This document shows positions 1-6,707 of a DNA stretch of 10,342 bases, one piece after another. The position numbers and the translations under genes are program-made. The notes under the pieces were generated by a model. That model saw only the letters and a list, made by a program, of their open reading frames with translations. It was not told where the DNA came from and made no database searches. The stretch is taken from assembly GCA_002371715.1 (NCBI GenBank), contig DFGF01000024.1:3814-14155 (forward strand), written 5' to 3'. Origin of the DNA: Prevotella sp. UBA3757 (GTDB lineage Bacteria > Bacteroidota > Bacteroidia > Bacteroidales > Bacteroidaceae). Within the stretch, counting starts at the first letter, position 1, and the number at the start of each line of letters is the position of its first letter.

Positions 1-159
1 ATCGCTGAATTATGGCTAATTTTGCACCGTTTATTAGGAAAGTTTATGAAGAAGGTTCTGATTGAGCGAGAGAAGAGCGATGCTCGCATCGACTCTTCCG
101 AGCGTAAGGAAGCTCGACCGAAGGTCAAGGTTCAATGGATGCAGAGGCTGCAAGAGTGA
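1..159 (+). CDS. Possible C-terminal end of an unidentified protein (5' end outside window)
   Basis: Frame 1 is open from the window edge to a TGA at 157-159, giving 52 residues that end in KVQWMQRLQE. The visible part starts with a hydrophobic/aromatic stretch (AELWLILHRLLGKF) followed by a strongly charged, Lys/Arg/Glu-rich tail. An ATG lies at 46-48, but the frame is open upstream of it, so a truncated longer gene is more likely than a 37-residue one. I do not recognise the family. The frame is too short to prove coding on its own. Support comes from its position: it converges on the tRNA gene across a hairpin terminator, and its stop codon lies in a TGAA-type heptad (156-169) as the stops of aroA and porX do. 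Confidence 0.4.
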   Translation: MAELWLILHRLLGKFMKKVLIEREKSDARIDSSERKEARPKVKVQWMQRLQE

Positions 160-202
160 AAGGTGAAGAACGCCAAAAACACGCCAAATTAGAGCATAAA
201 AG

Positions 203-237
203 AAATCCAAACTACTGATAACCAGCGGTTTGGATTT
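203..237. terminator. Bidirectional intrinsic terminator between convergent gene and tRNA-Pro
   Basis: A perfect 10-bp inverted repeat, AAATCCAAAC (203-212) and GTTTGGATTT (228-237), encloses a 15-base loop that can form a further CTG/CAG pairing (215-217 with 223-225). On the + strand the stem runs into a T-rich tail (TTTTCTTTC); on the - strand it is followed by CTTTTA. It sits between the rightward frame ending at 159 and the leftward tRNA ending at 246, so termination in both directions fits the layout. Confidence 0.75.
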
Positions 238-245
238 TCTTTCAG

Positions 246-318
246 TCGGGATTACTGGACTCGAACCAGCGACCTCGCGCCCCCCAGACGTGTGCGCTAC
301 CAACTGCGCTAAATCCCG
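246..318 (-). tRNA. tRNA-Pro (anticodon GGG)
   Basis: The reverse complement folds into a 73-base cloverleaf. The acceptor stem is CGGGATT with AATCCCG, perfectly paired, with discriminator A. The D arm is GCGC-AGTTGGTA-GCGC, the anticodon loop is CTGGGGG (anticodon GGG, proline CCC/CCU codons), the variable loop is AGGTC, and the T arm is GCTGG-TTCGAGT-CCAGT. The 3' CCA is not encoded and must be added after transcription. The anticodon stem, CACGT with GCGCG, contains one A-C mismatch at its second pair and a U-G pair next to the loop. A good promoter lies about 45 bases upstream and a terminator directly downstream, so it looks like a single-gene transcription unit. Confidence 0.95.
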
Positions 319-362
319 ATCCTTTTGGCAATCCGAAAGGCCATAAGCCTGAATTGCGGGTG

Positions 363-394
363 CAAAGGTAAGGAGTTTTTTTGAATCCTGCAAA
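363..394 (-). promoter_or_regulatory. Bacteroidota-type promoter of tRNA-Pro
   Basis: On the - strand TTTG (394-391) is followed after exactly 20 bases by TACCTTTG (370-363). This matches the primary sigma factor consensus of Bacteroidota, TTTG - N19-21 - TAnnTTTG. The predicted transcript start falls near 350-355, leaving a leader of roughly 35 bases before the tRNA at 318. It is divergent from the aroA promoter. Confidence 0.8.
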
Positions 395-441
395 TTTTTG
401 AGGGTATTTTTTACAGAAAACTTCGATTATTTGTTTTTTTC

Positions 442-472
442 TTGGCAATTCATATAATAATTCGTACCTTTG
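442..472 (+). promoter_or_regulatory. Bacteroidota-type promoter of the aroA cluster
   Basis: TTG (442-444) is followed after 20 bases by TACCTTTG (465-472), matching the Bacteroidota consensus; the -7 box is identical to that of the divergent tRNA promoter. Transcription should begin near 478-482, giving an AT-rich leader of about 30 bases to the aroA ATG at 510. No Shine-Dalgarno-like site precedes that ATG, only an A-rich leader, which is usual in this phylum. It is the only consensus-like promoter I found ahead of the rightward genes, so it may drive the whole cluster through tsaE. Confidence 0.78.
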
Positions 473-509
473 ACGGTTATTATATATAAAATAGGTATCA
501 CGAAGAAAT

Positions 510-1766
510 ATGCAATACAAGATAAATGCGCCGGAGGTGCTGCGACATACTGCCCAGCTGCCAGCCTCGAAAAGTATCAGCAACAGGGTACTGGTGATTC
601 ACGCACTGACGGGAGGACAGACACTGCCCAGCAATCTGTCGGACTGTGACGATACGGAAGTCATCATTGATGCACTGAACAACAATACCTACGAAATCAA
701 TATCAAGGCTGCCGGCACAGCCATGCGCTTCATGACGGCCTACCTGGCCGTGAAGGATGGCGAGGAACACGTGCTGACGGGTACCGAACGGATGCTGCAC
801 CGTCCGATAGGTGTACTGGTGGACGCTCTGCGCCATCTGGGTGCCAGCATCGAGTACGTCGGTGAGGAGGGCTACCCACCACTCCGCATCAAGGGAAGCC
901 AGCTGGAAGGCGGCGAACTGGTGGTGGCCGGCAACATCAGTTCACAATACATCTCGGCACTGCTGCTGATAGGTCCGTGCCTTGAGAACGGGCTGACGCT
1001 GCACATGACGGGCGACATCATCTCACGCCCGTATATCGACCTGACGCTGTGGACGATGCGCGAGTTTGGAGCTGATGCGGAATGGAGCGACTACGACACT
1101 ATCGTTGTCAAGCCGCTGCCCTACCGTGAGCGTCCCTACCTGGTGGAGAACGACTGGAGTGCCGCCAGCTACTGGTACGAGATGATGGCGCTATCCAGAC
1201 AGCAGGACGACGAAATCAGGATGGAGGGACTGATGGACGGTTCGAAGCAGGGCGACTCGCAGGTGCGCTACCTGTTCAGTCTGCTAGGCGTCAAGACCAC
1301 CTTTGGCACGACACAGGCGGGCGTACCGACACAGGTGACGCTGCAGCACTCAGGACACTCGATAGCACGGCTGGAGTACAACTTCGTCAATTCGCCCGAC
1401 CTGGCCCAGACCTTAGTGGTGGGCTGTGCACTGCTGGGTGTACCTTTCCGGTTTACCGGCCTGTCGACACTGAAAATCAAGGAGACGGACCGCATTGAGG
1501 CCCTCAAGCATGAAATGCGCAAGCTGGGCTACGTCATACGCAGCGTCGACGACAGCGAACTGATATGGGACGGCGAGCTCTGTGAAACCAACCTCGAGGC
1601 AGGCATAGACACCTACGAGGACCACCGCATGGCGCTGGCCTTTGCACCTGCCGCACTGCGGTATCCGGGATTGCGCATCAACAATCCACAGGTTGTCACC
1701 AAATCGTATCCCCACTACTGGAAAGACCTGGAAAAGGCGGGCTATACAGTGAAGAGAGAAGAGTGA
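510..1766 (+). CDS. aroA: 3-phosphoshikimate 1-carboxyvinyltransferase (EPSP synthase)
   Basis: This cytoplasmic enzyme transfers the enolpyruvyl group of PEP to shikimate-3-phosphate, the sixth step of chorismate synthesis. The 418-residue frame is close to full family length, and the ATG at 510 places the first motif normally. By alignment from memory with E. coli AroA, visible motifs are PASKSISNR (18-26, Lys21 being the substrate-binding lysine), AAGTAMRF (67-74), HRPIG (97-101), SSQYISALLL (144-153), SRPYID (172-177), NSPDLAQT (294-301, Asp297 matching catalytic Asp313), KIKETDR (322-328), DTYEDHRMA (367-375) and TKSYPHYW (397-404). The residue after GTAMR is Phe74, where E. coli has Pro101. 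The last codons (VKREE-stop) lie within a heptad repeat that continues past the gene. First gene of the rightward cluster, directly behind a promoter. Confidence 0.97.
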   Translation: MQYKINAPEVLRHTAQLPASKSISNRVLVIHALTGGQTLPSNLSDCDDTEVIIDALNNNTYEINIKAAGTAMRFMTAYLAVKDGEEHVLTGTERMLHRPIGVLVDALRHLGASIEYVGEEGYPPLRIKGSQLEGGELVVAGNISSQYISALLLIGPCLENGLTLHMTGDIISRPYIDLTLWTMREFGADAEWSDYDTIVVKPLPYRERPYLVENDWSAASYWYEMMALSRQQDDEIRMEGLMDGSKQGDSQVRYLFSLLGVKTTFGTTQAGVPTQVTLQHSGHSIARLEYNFVNSPDLAQTLVVGCALLGVPFRFTGLSTLKIKETDRIEALKHEMRKLGYVIRSVDDSELIWDGELCETNLEAGIDTYEDHRMALAFAPAALRYPGLRINNPQVVTKSYPHYWKDLEKAGYTVKREE

Positions 1767-1797
1767 AGAATGAAAAGTGAAGGGTGAAGAATGAAGC
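1749..1797 (+). repeat. Heptanucleotide repeat spanning the aroA 3' end and spacer
   Basis: Seven consecutive 7-base units follow the consensus (G/A)TGAAGA, with variants GAGAAGA, ATGAAAA, GTGAAGG and ATGAAGC. The third unit, GTGAAGA at 1763-1769, supplies the TGA stop of aroA. The tract is purine-rich on the coding strand and is followed by about 29 bases of ordinary sequence before the next start at 1827. Each RTGA core is also an overlapping start/stop tetranucleotide. Confidence 0.75.
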
Positions 1798-1826
1798 ATT
1801 TGGCTGACGCTGAATAGATTGAAACA

Positions 1827-2006
1827 ATGGACTTCCTACTGATAGTTGTCATAGCACTCGTCCTGTTGGGCGTGTTTGCCGCCATCCTCTCCAGGGGCGA
1901 CAATGAGCCCGTGCTGCCCCCCGACGACAATGGTAACTGCGACGCATGCAGCAGCCGAGGCGACTGCAAACTGGCAGAACTGAAACAGGAAGGCGAACGC
2001 AGGAGG
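1827..2006 (+). other. Segment resembling a standalone small Cys-rich membrane protein
   Basis: Residues 1-60 of the long frame have one N-terminal membrane helix (about residues 3-22, FLLIVVIALVLLGVFAAIL), an acidic/proline stretch, a compact cluster C-DA-C-SSRGD-C (Cys38, Cys41, Cys47), then a charged helix LAELKQEGERRR. This is the shape of short one-helix Cys-rich proteins such as FeoB-associated Cys-rich membrane proteins; the three cysteines could bind a metal, which is inference. No stop separates it from the PorW-like signal peptide. I would expect a separate gene here in relatives, but could not check. Confidence 0.5.
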
Positions 2007-5003
2007 ATGGAGAAAGCCACATGTCACGAGTCAAAAGGCGGCAGGACGTCACTTATACTCTTTTACCTTTGTACCCTTTTACTCTTTACGGCCTGTTCGA
2101 CCAAGAAGAATACGCCTCAGAGCCGCTGGTGGCAGTCGTTTACGGCTCGTTACAACACGTACTACAACGGTTCGCAAGCCTTCATCGAAGGCAGCCTGGA
2201 GAAGGAGAACGGCAACAAGGACAACTATACGGAGTTGCTGCCGCTATACACCGTCAGCAACAAGCAGAGCCGCGACCTGGGCAAAGGGAACTTTGACCGC
2301 GCCATCGAGAAATCGCAAAAAGCCATCAAGCAGCACAGCATTAAGGTACGGCCTGAATGGAACAAGGGCCGGCGTAAGACGCAGAAAGACATAGAATGGC
2401 TGAACCGACGGGAGTACAACCCATTCATCTGGCACGCCTGGCTGCTGATGGGCAAGTCGCAGTTCCAGCAGGGGCAGTTTGAAGAGGCCGCTGCCACCTT
2501 CTCGTACATGACGCGCCTCTTTGCTACCCAACCAGCCATTCTGGGCATTGCACGCGCCTGGCAGGCTAAGAGCTACGTAGAACTGGACTGGCTGTACGAT
2601 GCTGAGGACATCATCATCAAGCAGCGGCGCGACACCATGCACTTCCGGGCCCGCAAGGACTGGGACTACACAATGGCCGACTACTATCTGCGGTCGGGTC
2701 AGTACGACCAGGCCACCAGCTACCTGCGCCGGGTCATACGCCACGAGAAACGCCACAAGCAGAAAGCCCGCGAATGGTTTCTGATGGGTCAGCTGCAAAC
2801 CCGCCTGGGTCACCGTGAAGAGGCCTACAAGGCATTCCAGCACGTCACCCGACTGAATCCGCCCTACGAGCTGGAGTTCAATGCCCGCATTGCCCAGACC
2901 GAGGTGATGGCCCAGGGCAATGTCAAGCGCATGATCAGCCGCCTGCGCCGGATGGCAGCATCGGACAACAACAAGGAGTATCTGGACCAGGTGTACTATG
3001 CCATCGGCAACATCTATATGGCCCAGAAAGATACTACGCAAGCCATCGAGGCCTACGAGAAAGGAGCCAAGGAGGCCACGCGCAACGGTATTGAGAAGGG
3101 CGTGCTGCTGCTGACGCTGGGCAACGTCTACTGGCAACGCGAGAAGTATGCCGATGCCCAGCGTTGCTACGGCGAAGCCATCGGACTGCTGGACAAGGAC
3201 CGTCCTGACTACGAGCAACTGGCATACCGCTCGAAGGTGCTCGACGAACTGGCTCCACACACCAGCGCCGTAGAACTGCAGGACTCGCTGCAACGGTTGG
3301 CCAAGATGACCGACGAGGAACGCGACAAGGTGATAGACAAACTGATAGAGGAACTAAAGAAGAAGGAGAAGGAAGAACAGCTTGCCCAGGAGGAAGCCGA
3401 GGCAGAAAAAGTACTGGCCAGGCAGTCGGCAGTGGGCAACCGCCAGCAGAACCGCAACACCCCCACCCCGACCACGCCCACGACGGGCAACGGCCAGTGG
3501 TACTTCTACAACCCGCAGAGCGTGAACCAGGGCAAACGCACCTTCGAACAACAATGGGGCCGGCGCGAAAATGCCGACGACTGGCAGCGCATGAACAAAA
3601 CCGTGGTAGCCACCACAGCTGCCGAAACGGCTGAGAATGCCGACAGCCTGGACATGGCCGGCGAGACAGATGCTGACACGGCGGCCAACGACTCCGTAGC
3701 CGGCACGCAACCGGAGGTCAACGACTCGCTGGCCAACGACCCTCACAACCGCGAATACTATCTGGCACAGATTCCCTTCACCGACGAGCAAATAGAAGCC
3801 AGCAACCAGCTGATACAGGATGGATTGTTCCACTCAGGCATCATCTTCAAGGACAAGCTTGACAACCTGCCGCTGAGCGAGCGGACGCTGAAGCGCCTGG
3901 TGACGCAATACCCTGCCTACGAGCATAACGACGAGACGCTATACCACCTCTTCCTCATCTACTCGCGGCAACAGCGCAAGGCTGAGGTTGACACGCTGCT
4001 GGCACGACTTACGGCCGACTATCCGGAGAGCCAGTGGACCATCCTGCTCAACGACCCCAACTTCGCCGAAAACCAGCGTTTCGGCGAACACATCGAAGAC
4101 TCGATATACGCCGCCACCTATGAGGCCTTCAAGGCCGACCGCCACGACGAGGTGCGCGCCAACGCAGAGCTCTCGGCAAGCCGGTTCCCACTGGGCATAC
4201 ACCGTCCGAAGTTCCTGTTCGTAGAGGGTATGACGCTGCTGAACCAAGGCGACGCCAAGGCGTGTACGGAACGCATGCAGCAGGTGGTGGAGAAATATCC
4301 GCAGAGCGAGGTCAGCGAACTGGCAGGCATGATTATCAAGGGCGTGCAGCAGGGGCGCCGACTGCATGGCGGTAAGTTCGACATAGGCGACGTGTGGTCA
4401 CGACGGGCCTCGGACATAGCCCGAGACTCCAGCCAGACCGACACGCTGCGCTTCGAGCGTGCCACCAAGTACGTATTCCTGCTGGCCTACCATCCCGACT
4501 CGGTCAGCCAGAACCAGCTGCTTTACGAAATGGCCCGCTACAACTTCTCGAACTACATGGTGCGCAACTTCGACATCGTCACCGACCAGGATGCCAACGG
4601 TCTGAGCCGCATGCTGATAAGCGGATTCCTGAACTATGACGAGACACGCCAGTATGCACGCCAGCTGCACGGTGCCACAGGCAAGCTGGCAGAACTGCTG
4701 AAGGCCTGTCGCAGCCTGATCATCAGCGAGGACAACCTGCGACTCTTAGGCACGGCATACAGCTACCGCGACTACGAGATATTCTTCGAGCAAAAGATAG
4801 AGCCCGTAAAGATTTCCGACCGCCCGCTGCTGGAAGAGCCCGAAGTCATCATCCATCAGGCTGACGAGGAGGACGCAGAAACGAAACCTGCCGCCGGTGG
4901 ACAACAACAGCCGACGGGCAACGAGCCTACGGACGACCCGCTGTTCGAACAGCCCGCCGGACAGCCCAACGACTTCCCGGACTTTGACGAGGACTTCTGG
5001 TAA
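1827..5003 (+). CDS. porW: PorW/SprE-type TPR lipoprotein of the T9SS, fused in frame to a small Cys-rich membrane protein
   Basis: The frame encodes 1058 residues. Residues 1-60 look like a separate small membrane protein (listed separately). The PorW-like part begins near Met61 (ATG 2007): a charged n-region, hydrophobic core LILFYLCTLLLF, and lipobox FTAC with Cys90, then STKKN and ARYNTYYNG, typical of the PorW/SprE N-terminus. TPR-like helical pairs cover about 200-460. A Lys/Glu-rich coiled coil (about 485-530) and a Thr/Pro/Asn linker lead to the aromatic block GQWYFYNPQSV (556-566) and EQQWGRRENADDW (574-586), conserved in this family. A second helical repeat region and an acidic tail ending in Trp follow. 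The family is an outer-membrane lipoprotein needed for type IX secretion (PorW in Porphyromonas, SprE in Flavobacterium). If translation starts at Met61 the product is a 998-residue lipoprotein; from 1827 the lipobox would be internal and probably unprocessed, so internal initiation or a recent gene joining is likely. porX follows after 153 bases. Confidence 0.85.
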   Translation: MDFLLIVVIALVLLGVFAAILSRGDNEPVLPPDDNGNCDACSSRGDCKLAELKQEGERRRMEKATCHESKGGRTSLILFYLCTLLLFTACSTKKNTPQSRWWQSFTARYNTYYNGSQAFIEGSLEKENGNKDNYTELLPLYTVSNKQSRDLGKGNFDRAIEKSQKAIKQHSIKVRPEWNKGRRKTQKDIEWLNRREYNPFIWHAWLLMGKSQFQQGQFEEAAATFSYMTRLFATQPAILGIARAWQAKSYVELDWLYDAEDIIIKQRRDTMHFRARKDWDYTMADYYLRSGQYDQATSYLRRVIRHEKRHKQKAREWFLMGQLQTRLGHREEAYKAFQHVTRLNPPYELEFNARIAQTEVMAQGNVKRMISRLRRMAASDNNKEYLDQVYYAIGNIYMAQKDTTQAIEAYEKGAKEATRNGIEKGVLLLTLGNVYWQREKYADAQRCYGEAIGLLDKDRPDYEQLAYRSKVLDELAPHTSAVELQDSLQRLAKMTDEERDKVIDKLIEELKKKEKEEQLAQEEAEAEKVLARQSAVGNRQQNRNTPTPTTPTTGNGQWYFYNPQSVNQGKRTFEQQWGRRENADDWQRMNKTVVATTAAETAENADSLDMAGETDADTAANDSVAGTQPEVNDSLANDPHNREYYLAQIPFTDEQIEASNQLIQDGLFHSGIIFKDKLDNLPLSERTLKRLVTQYPAYEHNDETLYHLFLIYSRQQRKAEVDTLLARLTADYPESQWTILLNDPNFAENQRFGEHIEDSIYAATYEAFKADRHDEVRANAELSASRFPLGIHRPKFLFVEGMTLLNQGDAKACTERMQQVVEKYPQSEVSELAGMIIKGVQQGRRLHGGKFDIGDVWSRRASDIARDSSQTDTLRFERATKYVFLLAYHPDSVSQNQLLYEMARYNFSNYMVRNFDIVTDQDANGLSRMLISGFLNYDETRQYARQLHGATGKLAELLKACRSLIISEDNLRLLGTAYSYRDYEIFFEQKIEPVKISDRPLLEEPEVIIHQADEEDAETKPAAGGQQQPTGNEPTDDPLFEQPAGQPNDFPDFDEDFW
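2051..2090 (+). repeat. Pyrimidine-rich periodic tract coding for the PorW signal peptide
   Basis: TAC recurs at 2056, 2064, 2072, 2080 and 2087, separated by C/T runs (CTCTTTTACC, CCCTTTTACTC), a period of 7-8 bases. It reads like the opposite strand of the purine-rich gene spacers and closely resembles the 7522-7555 tract (TTACCTTTTTAC). In frame it encodes the hydrophobic core LILFYLCTLLLFT just before the lipobox cysteine. Confidence 0.5.
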
Positions 5004-5004
5004 G

Positions 5005-5018
5005 AAGTGAGAAGTGAG
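5005..5018 (+). repeat. Two heptads directly after the porW stop codon
   Basis: The heptad AAGTGAG occurs twice in tandem, one base after the TAA of porW. It resembles the RTGAAGA heptads behind aroA. A GTG at 5007-5009 inside it opens the frame that runs on into porX, but the product from there is not convincing as protein. Confidence 0.55.
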
Positions 5019-5039
5019 AGATATGATTACCTAAGGAGA

Positions 5040-5156
5040 GATAAAAGGCAAGTATCACGAGATAAAAGGCAAGTATCACGAGATAAAAGGCAAGTATCAC
5101 GAGATAAAAGGCAAGTATCACAAGATAAAAGGCAAGTATTAAGAGATAAGAGATAT
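5040..5156 (+). repeat. 21-bp tandem repeat, five units plus a partial one, in the porW-porX spacer
   Basis: Units start at 5040, 5061, 5082, 5103 and 5124; each is 21 bases and contains GATAAAAGG followed by CAAGTATCACGA. The first three are identical, the fourth has one change (CGA to CAA) and the fifth differs at its end (TTAAGA). A partial unit, GATAAGAGATAT, runs to 5156, directly before the porX ATG. As 21 is a multiple of 3 and no unit has a stop in this frame, it reads as repeated RDKRQVS upstream of porX. It is A/G-rich on the coding strand. Confidence 0.92.
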
Positions 5157-6707
5157 ATGACGAACGGACTATTGCTTTGGGCCGACGACGAGATGGAACT
5201 GCTACGGGCCCATCTGCTGTTTCTGGAAAAGAAAGGCTATGAGGTGGTGACGGTCACCAACGGAACCGACGCCATTGAGGAGTGCAAGAACCACACCTTT
5301 GACCTGGTGCTGCTCGACGAAATGATGCCGGGCCTCTCGGGTCTGGAAACCCTGCAGCGCATCAAGGAACTGTCGCCACAGACACCCGTCGTTATGGTGA
5401 CCAAAAGCGAAGAGGAGGACATCATGAACCAGGCCATCGGACAGCAGATAGCCGACTACCTCATCAAGCCCGTCAATCCCAACCAGATACTGCTGACACT
5501 GAAGAAGAACATCCACCGGCGCGAAATCGTGACGGAAACCGTACAAACCAATTACCAGCAGCAATTCCAGCAGCTGTCCATGCAAATCATGGACTGCACC
5601 AGCTGGCAGGACTGGACCGACATCTACAAGCGGCTGGTGCGCTGGGAACTGGAACTGAGCCAGACCGACTCGCAGATGACGGAGATGCTGGACATGCAAA
5701 AGGAGGAGGCCAACCGAGGCTTTGCCAAGTATGTCAAGAAGAACTACCTGAAGTGGCTGGAAGACAGGGCAAAAGGGCCACTGCTGTCCCCGGACATCTT
5801 CAAGACCAAGGTATTCCCGCTGCTGAACGAGGGCCAGAAGGTGTTCCTCATCGTGCTCGACAATTTCCGCTACGACCAGTGGAAAATGCTGGAACGGGAA
5901 CTGGCCGCCGACTTCGTGATAGACGAAGACATGTACTGCAGCATCCTGCCCACGGCCACGCAGTACGCCCGCAACGCCATCTTCTCAGGCCTGATGCCAG
6001 ACCAAATAGCCAAGATGTTTCCCGACCTCTGGGTGGACGAGGACGAGGAGGAAGGCAAGAACCTGAACGAGGAGCCACTCATCCAGACGCAGCTGGAGCG
6101 CTACCGCCGGAAGAACACCTTCTCGTACCACAAGATCAACACATCGGCAGAGGCCGAGAAACTGCTGCAACAACTGAACACGCTGGAGAAGAACGACCTG
6201 AACGTGGTGGTGTTCAACTTCATCGACATGCTGAGCCACGCCCGTACGGAGTCGAAGATGGTGCGCGAACTGGCCAACAACGAGTCGGCCTACCGCAGCA
6301 TCACGCTGTCGTGGTTCCGCCACTCGGTCATTGCCGACCTGTTCCGCCAGCTGGCCCAGACGGACTATCGCGTCATCATCACCACCGACCACGGTTCGAT
6401 ACGCGCCAATAACCCCGTCAAGATTATAGGCGACCGCAACACCAACACTAACCTGCGCTACAAGCTGGGCAAGAACCTGGCCTACGACTCCAAGGACCTG
6501 TTCGTCATCAAGGAGCCACGGCGTGCCATGCTGCCTGCTCCCAACCTGTCGACATCGTACGTATTCGCCACCGGCGACGACTTCTTCGCCTATCCCAACA
6601 ACTACAACTACTACGTCAGCTACTATCGCAATACCTTCCAGCACGGCGGCATATCGATGGAGGAAATGCTGATACCACTCATCACGCTGAAAGGGAAAAA
6701 ACGTTGA
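5157..6707 (+). CDS. porX: PorX-type response regulator with PglZ phosphodiesterase-like domain
   Basis: The protein has 516 residues, close to characterised PorX proteins. A receiver domain (about 3-122) has the acidic pair Asp10/Asp11, phosphoacceptor Asp54 in VLLDEMMPG, Thr82 and Lys104 in YLIKP. A helical linker (about 125-210) leads to a PglZ domain of the alkaline-phosphatase superfamily with candidate metal ligands and nucleophile: Asp235 in LIVLDNFRYDQW, Thr266/Thr268 in LPTATQYARN, Asp357 and His361 in FIDMLSH, Asp411/His412 in TTDHGS and His496 in QHGGISMEE. The ATG at 5157 is preferred because the receiver core starts there; the frame is open back to a GTG at 5007, but that stretch is only tandem repeat. 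In Porphyromonas PorX acts with the histidine kinase PorY and sigma factor SigP to control T9SS genes, and its PglZ domain is reported to cleave oligoadenylates. Neither porY nor sigP is in this window. Confidence 0.93.
   Translation: MTNGLLLWADDEMELLRAHLLFLEKKGYEVVTVTNGTDAIEECKNHTFDLVLLDEMMPGLSGLETLQRIKELSPQTPVVMVTKSEEEDIMNQAIGQQIADYLIKPVNPNQILLTLKKNIHRREIVTETVQTNYQQQFQQLSMQIMDCTSWQDWTDIYKRLVRWELELSQTDSQMTEMLDMQKEEANRGFAKYVKKNYLKWLEDRAKGPLLSPDIFKTKVFPLLNEGQKVFLIVLDNFRYDQWKMLERELAADFVIDEDMYCSILPTATQYARNAIFSGLMPDQIAKMFPDLWVDEDEEEGKNLNEEPLIQTQLERYRRKNTFSYHKINTSAEAEKLLQQLNTLEKNDLNVVVFNFIDMLSHARTESKMVRELANNESAYRSITLSWFRHSVIADLFRQLAQTDYRVIITTDHGSIRANNPVKIIGDRNTNTNLRYKLGKNLAYDSKDLFVIKEPRRAMLPAPNLSTSYVFATGDDFFAYPNNYNYYVSYYRNTFQHGGISMEEMLIPLITLKGKKR

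Noticed and set aside
246..318. tRNA-Pro as an integration site with an integrase remnant at 1-159
   Set aside because: No duplicated tRNA 3' end is seen in the window and the upstream frame has no recognisable integrase motif.
2001..2006. AGGAGG as a Shine-Dalgarno site for Met61 of the PorW frame
   Set aside because: It directly abuts the ATG without spacing, and Bacteroidota rarely use such sites. It is more likely coding sequence for Arg-Arg, although it does not exclude internal initiation.
2064..2071. TACCTTTG, a perfect Bacteroidota -7 box, inside the PorW signal-peptide region
   Set aside because: No TTG or TTTG element lies about 20 bases upstream, and transcription would start inside the PorW signal-peptide coding sequence. 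It arises from the pyrimidine repeat.
2244..3293. Long reverse-strand frame of 349 codons
   Set aside because: It lies entirely inside the PorW-like gene, has no recognisable protein features, and is explained by codon bias of the opposite strand.
5040..5144. CRISPR array
   Set aside because: The 21-base units are directly adjacent with no variable spacers, so it is a simple tandem repeat.
5007..5156. N-terminal extension of PorX from a GTG start
   Set aside because: The extension consists only of the 21-bp tandem repeat and spacer heptads, and the receiver domain begins directly at the ATG at 5157.
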